DNA of 64,000 bases from Clostridia bacterium. GTDB taxonomy: Bacteria; Bacillota; Clostridia; Oscillospirales; Acutalibacteraceae. This document shows, piece after piece, positions 26,088 to 35,831 of this stretch. Made by a program: the position numbers and the translations under genes. The notes under the pieces were generated by a model. That model saw only the letters and a list, made by a program, of their open reading frames with translations. It had not been told where the DNA came from and made no database searches. The number at the start of each line of letters is the position of its first letter. Within the stretch, counting starts at the first letter, position 1. The stretch covers positions 1 through 64,000 of the forward strand of contig JAFXCH010000054.1 in NCBI GenBank assembly GCA_017516485.1, in the 5' to 3' direction.

Positions 26088-27819
26088 TGCACTCATCCTC
26101 CTTATCCTTCTGCGAATAGTAGATTTCGCCGTATTCCTTACACTCGGCAAGAAGGGTTTTATGAGTGCCGCAGCCCACTACCCTGCCCTCATCGAGCACG
26201 ATTATTTTATCGGCATCGATAACGGAGTTGATACGCTGAGCAATTATAATTTTTGTCACACCCGTCAATTCCTCACGGAATGCCTTACGGATTGAAGCAT
26301 CGGTTGCTGTATCGACGGCACTTGTCGAATCGTCAAGGATAACAATTTTCGGGCTTTTGAGCAATGCTCTTGCAATACACAGTCGCTGCTTCTGTCCGCC
26401 CGAAAGATTGGCACCGCCTCTGCCGAGGAAGGTATCGTAACCATCGGGGAAAGAGCGTATAAATCCGTCCGCCTGGGCAACTTTGGCGGCGTGGTACAAC
26501 TCTTCATCCGTTGCATTTTCATTACCCCAACGTAAATTTTCAGCAACAGTGCCCGAGAAAAGTGTATTTTTCTGAAGTACTACTGCAACGGCACTGCGAA
26601 GGTTTTTGAGAGAATAATCACGCACATCTGTACCGTCTACCAACACAGCACCTTCATCGGCATCATAAAGCCTCGGAATAAGCGAGACAAGCGTTGATTT
26701 ACCACTGCCAGTAGAGCCTACAACACCTATAATTTCTCCCGAATTAATAGTGAGATTTATATTGTTGAGAACCTTTTCTTCATTATTCTTAAAGTAGCGG
26801 AAAGAAACATTTTTAAACTCAACGCTGCCGCTGTTTACCGTCTTTTCTTTTTCATTTGATTTGTCATCAGCAAGGTCGATTTCAGCGTTAAGCACCTCAG
26901 AAATACGTCGGTCACTTGCTGCAGCTCTTGTACCTTGAAGTATGATATTTGCAAGGAAATTGAGTGCTGTAAGCACCTGAGAAAGATATGTAATAAAAGC
27001 TGTAAGTGAACCGAGCTCCATATCGCCTACCATAATCTGCTTACCTGCAACCCAGACAACGCCGAGGGTTGCGGCATTTACTGCAAAAGCTGACACAGGC
27101 TGCATAAAAAGCATAACCTTGAGTGCGGAAGTGCTCTTCTCTACAAGGTCGGAGTTGACTGCCGCAAACTTGATTTTTTCAAATTCTTCACGCACAAACG
27201 ATTTGATAACACGCTGATTGATTACTGTTTCACCAACGTTATTGTTGAGTGTATCAAGAGCCTTTTGCATTGCGGTATATCTGGGCGAAGCTACTCTGAT
27301 AATAGCGAATATAGTTACGGCAAGCACAGGCATTACTATAAAAATTACAAGTGCAAGCTTAGCATTGAGCGCAAACGACATTATAAGTGCACCGATAAGC
27401 ATTACCGGACTTCTGAACATACCGCGAAGCAGAGTCTGAGCAAAATTCTGCACCTGAGTTATATCGTTTGTAATACGTGTAATAAGTGAACCTGTAGTAA
27501 ACTCATCAATATTATTAAATGAAAACTTTTGAATCTGCCTGAAAACATCGGCTCTGACGCCTGCACCGAGACGCACTGAGCCGCGCACTGCAAAATTTGC
27601 ACCGAGCACGCCCGTAATCATCATAAAAACAGCAATCAATGCCATAAACACGCCGTTTTTGATAATATAAGGTACGTCACCGTTAGCCGCACCAACGTCA
27701 ATAATATTGGCATTTATGTACGGCAATATAAACTCTCCGCACGCCTCGAGCACCATAAAAAACGGACCGAGCAGAAAGCTGTACCAGTATTTTTTTGCAT
27801 AGGGTTTGTACTTTTTCAT
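26080..27819 (-). CDS. ABC exporter half-transporter, subunit with degenerate catalytic residue
   Basis: 579 residues. Six membrane helices (about 15-310) are followed by a nucleotide-binding domain: Walker A VVGSTGSGKSTLVSL, signature LSGGQKQRLCIARA, Walker B IVILDDSTSAVD and switch AQRINS. Asp replaces the catalytic Glu after Walker B and Gln replaces part of the usual AHR switch, which marks the degenerate ATP site of heterodimeric exporters. The canonical LSGGQ of this chain should complete the active site formed by the partner's Walker motifs. It is the first gene of the two-gene operon. Confidence 0.92.
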   Translation of the reverse strand: MKKYKPYAKKYWYSFLLGPFFMVLEACGEFILPYINANIIDVGAANGDVPYIIKNGVFMALIAVFMMITGVLGANFAVRGSVRLGAGVRADVFRQIQKFSFNNIDEFTTGSLITRITNDITQVQNFAQTLLRGMFRSPVMLIGALIMSFALNAKLALVIFIVMPVLAVTIFAIIRVASPRYTAMQKALDTLNNNVGETVINQRVIKSFVREEFEKIKFAAVNSDLVEKSTSALKVMLFMQPVSAFAVNAATLGVVWVAGKQIMVGDMELGSLTAFITYLSQVLTALNFLANIILQGTRAAASDRRISEVLNAEIDLADDKSNEKEKTVNSGSVEFKNVSFRYFKNNEEKVLNNINLTINSGEIIGVVGSTGSGKSTLVSLIPRLYDADEGAVLVDGTDVRDYSLKNLRSAVAVVLQKNTLFSGTVAENLRWGNENATDEELYHAAKVAQADGFIRSFPDGYDTFLGRGGANLSGGQKQRLCIARALLKSPKIVILDDSTSAVDTATDASIRKAFREELTGVTKIIIAQRINSVIDADKIIVLDEGRVVGCGTHKTLLAECKEYGEIYYSQKDKEDECNG

Positions 27820-27892
27820 TTTGCCTTGTCGCCTCTTGATAAAATGAATAACATTATAATTTTAGACCCCTCAAAACATTTTGTCAATAATA

Positions 27893-27921
27893 TTGAGAAG
27901 CTAAAAAATATATGCTATAAT
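27893..27921 (+). promoter_or_regulatory. SigA-type promoter for the alpha/beta hydrolase operon
   Basis: TTGAGA (27893-27898), 17 bp ending in TGC (extended -10), then TATAAT (27916-27921). The ABC exporter promoter must lie on the other strand of the same 135-bp gap. Confidence 0.7.
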
Positions 27922-27954
27922 TATATTTAATATTTTATTAAAGAGGGAAAGCTT

Positions 27955-28983
27955 ATGAAAACATTTTTCATTATTCTCGCTGTTATAATCGGTCTGCTTA
28001 TTCTTATTGGCGGAGCAACAGCTGTAATTGCGTATTTTGCCTACAACGCTGTATTCGGCAAACGCTGCGACGGTGACGAAAGGCTCAAGATTTTCACGCA
28101 CGAGGATTTTGAGGGACTAAAAGCTGCTCCGGTAAAATTTGAAAACGATAAAGGTGACACCCTACGCGGTGCAATATATGCAAAAGCAGGTTTACAGAAC
28201 CCCGAAGCACTTGTTATTTTTTCACACGGTATGGGCGGCGGACACAAAAATTATATGACCGAAATAAACACCTTTGCACAAAACGGATTTGCAGTGCTTG
28301 CTTATGACAACACCGGTACCTGTGCTTCAGACGGCGACAAACTCGGCAGCTTCTGCCAAGGTCCGAGTGACCTTATATCCGCAATAAAATTTGCACGCTC
28401 ACACAAGTCACTCGGCAATATGAAAATACTTCTTGCAGGTCACTCGTGGGGCGGCTACTCTGTCTGTCAGGCACTCGGAAACAAAGACATAAAGGTTGAC
28501 GGTGCCGTTACATTCGGTGCACCGGACAGCGGATATCAGGTAATCGGTGCGGCTATGGGTGAAAAGCTCTCATTCTTAATGCCTGTATTCAAGCTCGCAT
28601 TCAGAATCCTTGAAGGCAAACGTGCTATGGTGCATTCATCGCAGGCACTTGCAAAAGCTGAGCCTACGCCGGTGCTTCTGCTTCACGGTAAAGAAGACCA
28701 CATTGTACCACCTGCCGTTTCTGCCGCAGAAAACGCAAAGGATTTGCCGCACGTAAGAAGTGTTATTTTCGATTCACGATACCATAACGTTTACCAGACG
28801 ATTGACTCTGAAATTTATATGAATGAAACCTTTGCAAAAATTAACGCAACCAAGAAAAACAAAAACGCAAGCGAAGAAGAAATCAACGCCTGCTACAATA
28901 TCGACTATGAACTTATTACCAGAGAAGACCCCGCAATGATGAACACAGTCGTAATGTTTATGAAAAAATGTATTGAGAGGTAA
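27955..28983 (+). CDS. Membrane-anchored alpha/beta hydrolase
   Basis: 342 residues. One N-terminal membrane helix (about 4-30) is followed by an alpha/beta-hydrolase fold: oxyanion region VIFSHGMGGGHKNYM, nucleophile elbow LAGHSWGGYS (Ser in G-x-S-x-G), acid Asp in LLHGKEDHIVP and His in SRYHNVYQT. It resembles serine aminopeptidase/lysophospholipase (Hydrolase_4) proteins and could be an esterase acting at the membrane. Its RBS (GAGGGAAAG) and the next gene's start 5 bases past its stop indicate cotranscription with the phosphodiesterase. Confidence 0.85.
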   Translation: MKTFFIILAVIIGLLILIGGATAVIAYFAYNAVFGKRCDGDERLKIFTHEDFEGLKAAPVKFENDKGDTLRGAIYAKAGLQNPEALVIFSHGMGGGHKNYMTEINTFAQNGFAVLAYDNTGTCASDGDKLGSFCQGPSDLISAIKFARSHKSLGNMKILLAGHSWGGYSVCQALGNKDIKVDGAVTFGAPDSGYQVIGAAMGEKLSFLMPVFKLAFRILEGKRAMVHSSQALAKAEPTPVLLLHGKEDHIVPPAVSAAENAKDLPHVRSVIFDSRYHNVYQTIDSEIYMNETFAKINATKKNKNASEEEINACYNIDYELITREDPAMMNTVVMFMKKCIER

Positions 28984-28987
28984 AAGA

Positions 28988-29539
28988 ATGAAATTATTTA
29001 TTGCGTCCGACATACACGGCTCTGAATTTTACTGCCGCAAGCTCATAGGTGCTTACAAAAGAGAAGAAGCAGACAAAATGCTTCTCCTCGGCGATATACT
29101 TTACCACGGACCGAGAAATGATTTACCCGAAGGTTATGCACCCAAGGCTGTAATCGAGCTGCTCAACGCACTCAAAGACGAAATTCTCTGCGTGCGCGGC
29201 AACTGCGACACAGAGGTTGACCAGATGGTGCTCGCATTCCCCGTGCTTGCCGATTATGCTGTGATTTTTGACGGCAAAACTACCGTTTACGCAACCCACG
29301 GACACGTATATAATGAGAGCAAACTGCCGCCTCTTGCCAAAGGCGACATACTCCTTCACGGTCATACACATGTACCTGCCTGCAACGAACACGAGGATTA
29401 CACTTACATCAACCCCGGCTCGGTATCAATCCCGAAAGAAAACAGCCACCACGGGTATATGATACTCGAAAACGGCGTATTTGCGTGGAAAAATCTTGAG
29501 AGTGAAGTTGTGAAGGTTTATTCAATTCGCAATTCGTAA
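28988..29539 (+). CDS. yfcE: YfcE/MJ0936-family phosphodiesterase
   Basis: 183 residues from ATG 28988, following GAGAGG. Full metallophosphoesterase motif set: FIASDIHGS (D-x-H), LLGDILYHGPRN (G-D), VRGNCDTEVD (GNCD, the family's variant of GNHD), ATHGHV and LHGHTHVPA (G-H-x-H). The GPRN and NCDxE pattern is typical of YfcE, a cytoplasmic Mn-dependent phosphodiesterase whose natural substrate is not settled. The symbol is given by similarity to E. coli YfcE. Confidence 0.88.
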   Translation: MKLFIASDIHGSEFYCRKLIGAYKREEADKMLLLGDILYHGPRNDLPEGYAPKAVIELLNALKDEILCVRGNCDTEVDQMVLAFPVLADYAVIFDGKTTVYATHGHVYNESKLPPLAKGDILLHGHTHVPACNEHEDYTYINPGSVSIPKENSHHGYMILENGVFAWKNLESEVVKVYSIRNS

Positions 29540-29586
29540 TGCGCAATTCGCAATTATAAGATTCTTCGCTGTCGCTCAGAATGACA
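29524..29586. repeat. Two interspersed repeat fragments after the phosphodiesterase gene
   Basis: 29524-29556 is a run of AATTCGCAATT-type units (with a TAATGCGCAATT variant). It starts inside the last codons of the phosphodiesterase gene, so the encoded C-terminus (SIRNS) comes from the repeat. 29559-29585 is an AGATTCTTCGC ... GCTCAGAATGAC unit that recurs inverted at 41283-41357; a degenerate copy lies at 30068-30088. Confidence 0.5.
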
Positions 29587-29611
29587 GTTTCAAAAGGTAA
29601 GGAGCAATACT

Positions 29612-30067
29612 ATGTTTACCCTATACCCTTTTGCGTTATACAGGATTGAAAAATTCACCGAATACCTTAACAAACAGTATCAGCGTGGTTTTGCAGTCAC
29701 AAAGATACTGTTCGGGTGTATTGTGTTTTTCAATGCGGTTGAGCCTAAAAAGCACACAAACGTTGCAATTCTCACCAGAAATTATCACAGACATATGAAG
29801 CGTGAGAAATGGAACGATGCAAAGTTCATTCAGTCACGCCACAGATTCAACACCGGCAACGGGTTTGTGTGCGAAATATACGCACTCACAGTTTCGACAG
29901 AATACAAAATTTATATAACCCGAGTGATAGACAAAGAAGATATCGAAGCACTCAAAGAACAACGCAAAGCACAAATAAAACGGATTAATATCTGCAAAGG
30001 ACTCTGGGGTGTATTTGATCTCACTGCAATAATTATGATTTTGTCTTTAATCATTAACGGTAATTAA
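29612..30067 (+). CDS. Small membrane protein of unknown function (DUF2812-like N-terminus)
   Basis: 151 residues. The N-terminus reads LYRIEKFTEYLNKQYQRGF followed by a hydrophobic strand. This is reminiscent of DUF2812, in which a W-L-N/K-G-x motif is followed by a membrane-near beta segment. A basic helix (ALKEQRKAQIKRINICKG) precedes one C-terminal membrane helix (FDLTAIIMILSLII). The AAGGAG ribosome site precedes the ATG. It lies between two repeat clusters and is not obviously part of an operon. Function unknown. Confidence 0.6.
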   Translation: MFTLYPFALYRIEKFTEYLNKQYQRGFAVTKILFGCIVFFNAVEPKKHTNVAILTRNYHRHMKREKWNDAKFIQSRHRFNTGNGFVCEIYALTVSTEYKIYITRVIDKEDIEALKEQRKAQIKRINICKGLWGVFDLTAIIMILSLIINGN

Positions 30068-30122
30068 GATCCTTCGTTCAGGATGACACCGTTTTTATAT
30101 CGCTGTAAATTTGTTTGTCAAT

Positions 30123-30244
30123 AGCTCCCTTTGAAGGGAGCTGTCACGAAGTGACTGAGGGTTGCTATTACAAATACGTTAACATATGAATTTGCAATCC
30201 TCCGTCACGGCATACGCCGTGCCACCTCCTTTCAAAAGGAGGTT
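30123..30244. repeat. Structured interspersed element, copy 1 (AGCTCCCTT ... CCTCC family)
   Basis: A 122-bp unit with four consecutive hairpins: AGCTCCCTT/AAGGGAGCT, GTCAC-gaa-GTGAC, CACGGC-atac-GCCGTG and CCTCCTTTtcaAAAGGAGG. A relative with the same order of hairpins lies at 41897-41998. No coding capacity. It is the main content of the 276-bp gap at 30068-30343. Confidence 0.7.
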
Positions 30245-30302
30245 TTGACAAAATCAAAGTAAATATCTCTTTTTTAAACAATTTTGAACAAGAGATAAAA
30301 TG

Positions 30303-30346
30303 AAGTTAAGCCGTATTGCGCTATTGCAATACGGCTTAACTTTTTA
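30303..30346. terminator. Terminator AAGTTAAGCCGTATTGC / GCAATACGGCTTAACTT
   Basis: A perfect 17-bp stem with a 6-base loop (GCTATT), then TTTTTAG. It lies at the stop of the anti-sigma gene and also closes rightward transcription. Confidence 0.8.
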
Positions 30347-31117
30347 GCCTAAGGAACTAATTAACTGCTCTGCTTTTACCGGATCTGCTTTTGATGAGTC
30401 AAGTTCAAGCTCAAACATAACCTTTACACCTTCATATCCGTCACTGAAAGCTATACTTCCATCAGGATTCAAAGTAAACGTATCAGCATTTGGTGCTATG
30501 CCTTCAAAGCCCGCCAGATAAACAGTTTTATCTGCAAAAGCCTCAAAACCGCTGAACTCCCAAAGATAATAAAGCACATTGTTTTGTATTGTCTTATGAA
30601 CCGAAGCTCCGTCAAATTTCAAACCGTTTACACGCCAAGGCTCATATCCTTCAAAAAGCGGAACAAAGGTAATACTGTCATCAAAGGTTATTTCACTTGA
30701 ATCTGCTTTACGGGCAGTAATTACCACATAGCTCTTTTCTGCTTCAACAGCGTTATTGCCTAAGTATTCAAGCTCCTTGCCTGTTGCAACACCCTCAAGA
30801 CCAAATACATAACCGCCGTTTTCAACAGTCTGACTTACATTCTGTTCAACTTGGTTATCAAAAGCACTCTGAGCTTCTCCCTGTTTAAAATATGCCGCCA
30901 ACTGTGACGGAGTAAGCAAGCCCGAAACAGCAAGCGCACTGATAGTAAACAAAGATATTATCGCAGCAACTAAAGCTACTTTGACAGATTTTTTCATATT
31001 AATAATTCTTCCTTTCCTTTTGTGCTGAGTATGCAGCATATTTACAGTTTCGTTTTCAAAATTACTGCTGAACTCAACTTTATTCATTTGCTCACGGTAT
31101 TTTTCATTTACAGCCAT
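30344..31117 (-). CDS. Probable anti-sigma factor (membrane-anchored)
   Basis: 257 residues. A short cytoplasmic N-terminal region (about 1-42, MAVNEKYREQMNKVEFSSNF) is followed by one membrane helix (about 45-66) and a beta-rich extracytoplasmic domain of about 190 residues with no known catalytic motif. The start overlaps the end of the ECF sigma gene by 10 bp, the usual arrangement for a sigma factor and its membrane regulator. The inference is that it holds the sigma factor until an envelope signal arrives. The N-terminal region lacks a clear zinc-binding anti-sigma (HxxxCxxC) motif. RBS: AGGAGGGGGA. Confidence 0.75.
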   Translation of the reverse strand: MAVNEKYREQMNKVEFSSNFENETVNMLHTQHKRKGRIINMKKSVKVALVAAIISLFTISALAVSGLLTPSQLAAYFKQGEAQSAFDNQVEQNVSQTVENGGYVFGLEGVATGKELEYLGNNAVEAEKSYVVITARKADSSEITFDDSITFVPLFEGYEPWRVNGLKFDGASVHKTIQNNVLYYLWEFSGFEAFADKTVYLAGFEGIAPNADTFTLNPDGSIAFSDGYEGVKVMFELELDSSKADPVKAEQLISSLG

Positions 31118-31596
31118 AAATCCCCCTCCTCTTCCAAATTTGTTTTAAGCATTTTTCGTCCTCTCGCAAGCCGTGTACCTACCGTAGCAGACGGAATTCT
31201 GAGTATTGATGCTATTTCCTTTATCGAATACCCTTCGTAATAATACAGATGAATTACCGTACGGTATTGCACCGGCAATGACAATACAGATTCCAAAAGC
31301 AGAGAATCCGAATCATCGGTATAAATAACGTCGCTTTCAACAAGATCACCGTTAATTTTAGACTTTTTAAGCATATTCAGCGAAATATTGACAGTTACTC
31401 TTAAAAGCCATGCTTTTTCATGCTCATCATCATTAAAGATCGGGTTTTTTGTTATCAACTTTACGAAAGCTTCCTGCACGGCATCCTCGGCACTCGGCAC
31501 GGATTTCAGAATTGCATATGAAGCGGAAAGAAGTCTTTTACTGTGTGTCAGAACAATTTTTTCAATATATTCATCGGTACCAAATGAACTGTTCAT
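31108..31596 (-). CDS. ECF-type RNA polymerase sigma factor
   Basis: 162 residues. Region 2 spans about 15-75 (SYAILKSVPSAEDAVQEAF, with KAWLLRVTVNISLNMLKKSK at its end). Region 4 spans about 105-155 (LPVQYRTVIHLYYYEGYSIK then EIASILRIPSATVGTRLARG), containing the -35-recognising helix-turn-helix. It lacks regions 1 and 3, as ECF factors do. It probably directs RNA polymerase to its own operon and envelope-response genes. ATG 31596 lies 5 bases after AGGAGG; a GTG one codon upstream is an alternative. Confidence 0.93.
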   Translation of the reverse strand: MNSSFGTDEYIEKIVLTHSKRLLSASYAILKSVPSAEDAVQEAFVKLITKNPIFNDDEHEKAWLLRVTVNISLNMLKKSKINGDLVESDVIYTDDSDSLLLESVLSLPVQYRTVIHLYYYEGYSIKEIASILRIPSATVGTRLARGRKMLKTNLEEEGDLWL

Positions 31597-31662
31597 CACT
31601 ACCTCCTTTCACTTAATACACAATTTAAAATGCCATTATTTTTCAAACAACAGAAATTTTAT

Positions 31663-31703
31663 AAAAAAGATGCTGTATCAATCACGATACAGCATCTTTC
31701 ATT
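31663..31703 (-). terminator. Terminator AAAGATGCTGTATC / GATACAGCATCTTT
   Basis: A 14-bp perfect stem. On the minus strand it follows the alpha-mannosidase stop and ends in TTTTTTAT. Confidence 0.8.
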
Positions 31704-34700
31704 TTATTTTACTTTAACTGTTACGATTTCAAACGGTTTTACATTGAGGGTTACGGAGTTATTCTCAACTGCAAGGGGCTCAATTTCATTTTCCATAAGG
31801 TCGCAGAGCACTGCGGATTTTACATCAAAGCCGAATGTGAGCTTTGCACCGTTTACACGCTTATTCCAGCTTTCGTACATACGTACAACTGTTTCATCGC
31901 TGTCCTCAGCCTTCTTAACTGTATCAATAACGATATTTTCATCCGATACGCTTACAAAGCTGTAGCTTTCGGGCAGTGCACCCTCCTGCTTGCCGAGCTT
32001 AACGGCAGTCATCGGGTTATTGAGGTCGTAAGCAAGCTGTACCGTACCTGCCTGAGTGTATGTACCTGTATGCGGACGCAGCGAGTAAATAAACTCGTGA
32101 TGACCCTTATCAGCCTTGGGACTCGGATGAGTTGCACACTTGAGAAGTGTGAGTTTGATTACACCGTCGTGAATATCGTGGCCGTACTTACAGTCGTTGA
32201 GGATACTTACGCCGTAGTCGCACTCTGAAAGGTCAGCAAACTTGTGTGCACAGACCTCAAACTTTGCGGCATCCCAGCTTGTGTTGGTATGAGTCGGACG
32301 CTCAACACTGCCAAACTGAATTTCGTATGTAGCCTTATCGGCGTTGATATCAACGGGGAATGCTGCCTTGACAAGGATATGCTCCTGATACCACTATGCG
32401 GTTGTATCAAAGTCAATCTTATCGATATCGGCATAGAGCCATACCTTCTGCTCAATTACGGAATCGTAGAACTTTCTTGTAATCTTAAAGCCCTTGCGTA
32501 CGCCTTCGTCGAGCATTTCAACAGCACTGACGTCGTTGATTTCGTACTTCTTCTCTTTATAGTATACGGAGATTTCCCATGCATCGTACTCTCTCGGGAA
32601 GTCCTCATAAGCTTCGATAACGTTTGCACGCTCGCCTGCTTTGAGCACCTCTCTGCCGACACGCTTATCGTAAATACAGCTGATTGTGTAATCATCGGCA
32701 AACTCAACAATGAAGTAAGCATTTTCAAGCTTCTTATCGCTGACAGCAACTTCACCGCTGCTCTCGTTACCCTTTACAACCTTCCAGCCCTTTGCAGGGA
32801 TATCGGTTACATAAATCTTTTCGCCGTCAACATCGACAACACCGCTGTTTGTAAATGAAAGCGGATTGAATACGGCTATACCGCCATCGGTAGCGATATT
32901 TGCGGCAATATCAGCCTGTGCAGAGCCGAGCATTTCTCTGCCTGCCTTGCCGATTGCCTCATACTGTTTTGTGCTCTCCTCATAAACCTGGTAGATAGAA
33001 GAACCTGGAATAATATCGTGGAACTGATTGAGAAGTATGCACTCCCAACCCTCGTTAATTTTCTCCTGCGGATATACCTTCTTGTTGTAAAGACGGTTGA
33101 TTTCGCTGAAAAGCTCGATATTCTGATAGAGAATTTCGCTCTTTCTGTTATAACGCTTGTTGCAAGCGTTGGAGGTATAAGTACCTCTGTGGAATTCGAG
33201 ATAGAGCTCACCTGCCCAGTGAGGCATCTTCGGATTATTCTCGGTACGCTGCTTTACACGCTCAAGATAATCGCCGGCAAACTCCATTTTAGTCTGCGGT
33301 AATCCCGGTACACCGTATTTGAGTCTGTTATGGGTTTCAAGGTGTCCCTGAGTCGGACCGCCGCCACCGTCACCGTGACCGAAGGTTATAATAACCTCGT
33401 TATTGATATGTTTCTGCTGGTATCTGTTCCACGAACCTTTTACAAGAGCAGGCTCAAGCATTGCATTATATGTAGTGTTACGGTTTACGGTATTGTTCTT
33501 ATCACAGTATTGTGCTGTAAGGAAGTGAGTAAAAATTTCGGTTGAGTCTATGCCCTTCCACATAAATGTATCGTAAGGCATCATATTTGTTTCATTCCAG
33601 CTGATTTTGGATGTGACAAACTTATCGACACCGCTCTTGCGCAAAATCTGCGGAAGTGCCGCAGAATAGCCGAAAACGTCGGGCAGCCAGAGAACTTTAC
33701 TGTCAACACCAAACTCTTTGTTGAAAAAGCGTTTGCCGAAAAGCACCTGGCGTACAAGGCTTTCACCGCTTGTGAGGTTACAGTCAGCCTCAACCCACAT
33801 TGCACCTTCAACTTCCCAACGGCCCTCTTTTACAAGCTGCTTGACATCTTCATAAACATCGGGAGCTTCTTCCTTGAGATATTTGTATAGCTGAGCCTGC
33901 GAGGACATAAATTTGTACTCAGGGTACTGCTTCATAAGTGCGACAACTGTTGAGAAAGAACGTACAACCTTCTCCCTTGTCTGTTCAAGAGTCCAGAGCC
34001 AGGCAACGTCGATATGAGTGTGACCTATACAGATACACTTTACATCCTGCTCACCGCAGTACTTACCGTAAAATTCGCTACGCAGATAATCAAGAGCCTT
34101 CTGCGAAGTGGCTCTGCACTGCTCGGAACCGGGCACGCACATATCAATCATATTAAGTGCAGTATTGATATGCATAAGAGCATCTGCATACTCCTTGCTG
34201 TTTTCGTGAAGTACACGGAGTACATCGTAAGGCACCTTCAGATCATAGTAGAGATTCTTGTAAAGCTCGTCCACTACAAAAATATTGCTGACTACGCTGT
34301 GTCTGCAGGTATTCATACCCGTATAAGCATAGACGTAAATCTCGTACTCATCTGCAGGCTCGAGCATAGTATAACGGTGGTTGGAATCGCAGCCGTTCAT
34401 CAGCTTACCGTTGACATAAACGGTAAACTGCGGGTCACGCTCAACATCACTTGCGTATGCGCCTGTTTCAAAGTAAAATTCAACGGTTTTGCCCTTCATA
34501 TTTTCGGGCATAACAACCTTTTTATAAAACCAACCGTGAGCATCCTTTTCTTCTCCCCAACGGTCATATTTACCAAAATCGACCCATTCGCAGGTAACGG
34601 CAGGCGGCATCTCCGCTACGCCCTTGTATCCGTAAGGCAGATACTTGAAATCGGTAAGCTCAAGCGAATCTGAAAATACAAGTTTCTGAATCTCCGGTAA

Positions 34701-34733
34701 AAATACGCGGAGCTTATCAAGCAAGAAATTCAA
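31704..34733 (-). pseudogene. GH38 alpha-mannosidase, interrupted by one in-frame TAG
   Basis: Read through, it gives about 1,009 residues, the normal GH38 length. The TTG start at 34733 is chosen because AGGAGGG lies 6 bases upstream. The catalytic domain shows GHTHIDVAWLW (zinc His and Asp), EGAMWVEADCNLTSGESLVR (Asp nucleophile), PDVFGYSAALPQIL and FGHGDGGGGP (zinc His). The first 779 codons end at TAG (32394-32396). The same frame then continues for 230 codons with clear GH38 C-terminal sequence: WYQEHILVKAAFPVDI, GSVERPTHTNTSWD, YGVSILNDCKYG. These enzymes release alpha-mannose from N-glycans or mannosides. An assembly error is also possible. A truncated product would lack the C-terminal beta-domains. 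Confidence 0.85.
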
Positions 34734-34870
34734 ACTGTAACCCTCCTGATTTTTGATGTTACGCACAGTTTAACACAATATATTGTAAATTTAAAGTATT
34801 AACTAACAACTTTGCGTGAAAATTTTCATATATATTTTTGTGCTGTTTCAACATAAAAGGAGGCGATTTT

Positions 34871-35155
34871 ATGCAGCACTGTATTGCTAACCTCAGGACA
34901 AAGGAAGTAATAAACAAAAAGGACGGTTGCAGGCTCGGCAGAGTATGTGACGTGGAAATAGATGCGTGTAACGGTCAGGTAGTAAATCTTGTAATATGCC
35001 GAGGCGGAAGAATGTTTGCACCCTATGCCTGTGAAAGCGACCTGCGTGTGCCTTGGTGCGACGTTGATGTTATTGGTGATGACATAATTCTTGTCTGCTA
35101 CACTCCGCCGACAGCACCGCCCAGAGGATGCTCAAGAAGAGGATTTTTCAGATAA
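34871..35155 (+). CDS. YlmC/YmxH-family PRC-barrel protein
   Basis: 94 residues from ATG 34871, with AAAGGAGG upstream. The PRC-barrel pattern of YlmC/YmxH sporulation-lineage proteins is clear: LRTKEVINKKDGCRLGRV, then DVEIDACNGQVVNLV, ending in a strand (DIILVCY) and a basic tail (CSRRGFFR). Bacillus YlmC and YmxH are small proteins of unclear role, conserved in endospore formers. It is monocistronic and overlaps the lipoprotein gene on the other strand by 24 bp at its 3' end. Confidence 0.85.
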   Translation: MQHCIANLRTKEVINKKDGCRLGRVCDVEIDACNGQVVNLVICRGGRMFAPYACESDLRVPWCDVDVIGDDIILVCYTPPTAPPRGCSRRGFFR

Positions 35156-35668
35156 AAACGGTACGGTTGTATTAAGAGTAACATCGGGTACACTTGCAGG
35201 CTCAAGGCGATAGCTTACAACTGCAAGCGTACCCCCTGCCTTATCGGCAGTAAAACCGAATCCGTACCACTGAGTATCGCACCTCCGTACACCTTTTGTA
35301 TCCGAAGGTAAAGGCTCACAAATAGCAAGCGTATTAAAAACAGCATCTATCCGCTCATCATCAAAGCCGCAGAATGCCTTGACAGTTTCTCGTGCAAGAG
35401 CCTCGAATCCGCCGCTTTCACTGCCTGCATAAGTGACGGTGACATTAACAAGCCTGCCTTGAGCATCTGAATAAAGCGAGAGCTTACAACCGTTGATAAA
35501 ACAGCTTTCCTTGAGCTTTCCTCCGCTCACGGTTTCATCAATATGCAAATCATATCCGGCTTTCATCATATCAGATATAAAATCAACACTGTCTTCCTGA
35601 CCCGTACGCACGCACGAACACAGCATAAGCAAAGACAAAAAATAAAAGATAACAGCAATTTTTTTCAA
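35132..35668 (-). CDS. Lipoprotein of unknown function
   Basis: About 178 residues from a TTG start (35668) that follows GGAGGAG. It gives a clean lipoprotein signal (MKKIAVIFYFLSLLMLCSC, lipobox L-C-S-C). The mature domain alternates beta-strands (GGKLKESCFINGCKLSLYSD, NVTVTYAGS, YGFGFTADKAGG) and is weakly reminiscent of small secreted domains found near sporulation genes, but no family was recognised. It is convergent with the PRC-barrel gene, with overlapping 3' ends. Confidence 0.65.
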   Translation of the reverse strand: MKKIAVIFYFLSLLMLCSCVRTGQEDSVDFISDMMKAGYDLHIDETVSGGKLKESCFINGCKLSLYSDAQGRLVNVTVTYAGSESGGFEALARETVKAFCGFDDERIDAVFNTLAICEPLPSDTKGVRRCDTQWYGFGFTADKAGGTLAVVSYRLEPASVPDVTLNTTVPFLSEKSSS

Positions 35669-35831
35669 AAGCTCTCCTCCGATGCAAATCGTTATAATCA
35701 CCAAAATGCAGTAGTTTATCGGTAATATATACATATATATGTACAAATTATAAAATATATGATTTTATGCTTGAAATCCGTCGACAAATAAATTAAAATA
35801 GATTTATCTTAAAGCGAAGGATGTGGCAACT
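35669..35831. other. Region between lipoprotein gene and purine leader
   Basis: AT-rich, with the promoter of the purine operon expected around 35770-35815. No riboswitch consensus was recognised by eye. Confidence 0.35.

Noticed and set aside
33938..34673. 219-codon plus-strand frame opposite the alpha-mannosidase gene
   Set aside because: It is antisense to clear GH38 sequence and has no RBS or recognisable domain.
31704..34733. Genetic-code change (TAG read as amino acid) to explain the amber codon
   Set aside because: TAG ends another intact gene in the window (13146-13148) and no suppressor tRNA is seen, so a nonsense mutation or read error is simpler.
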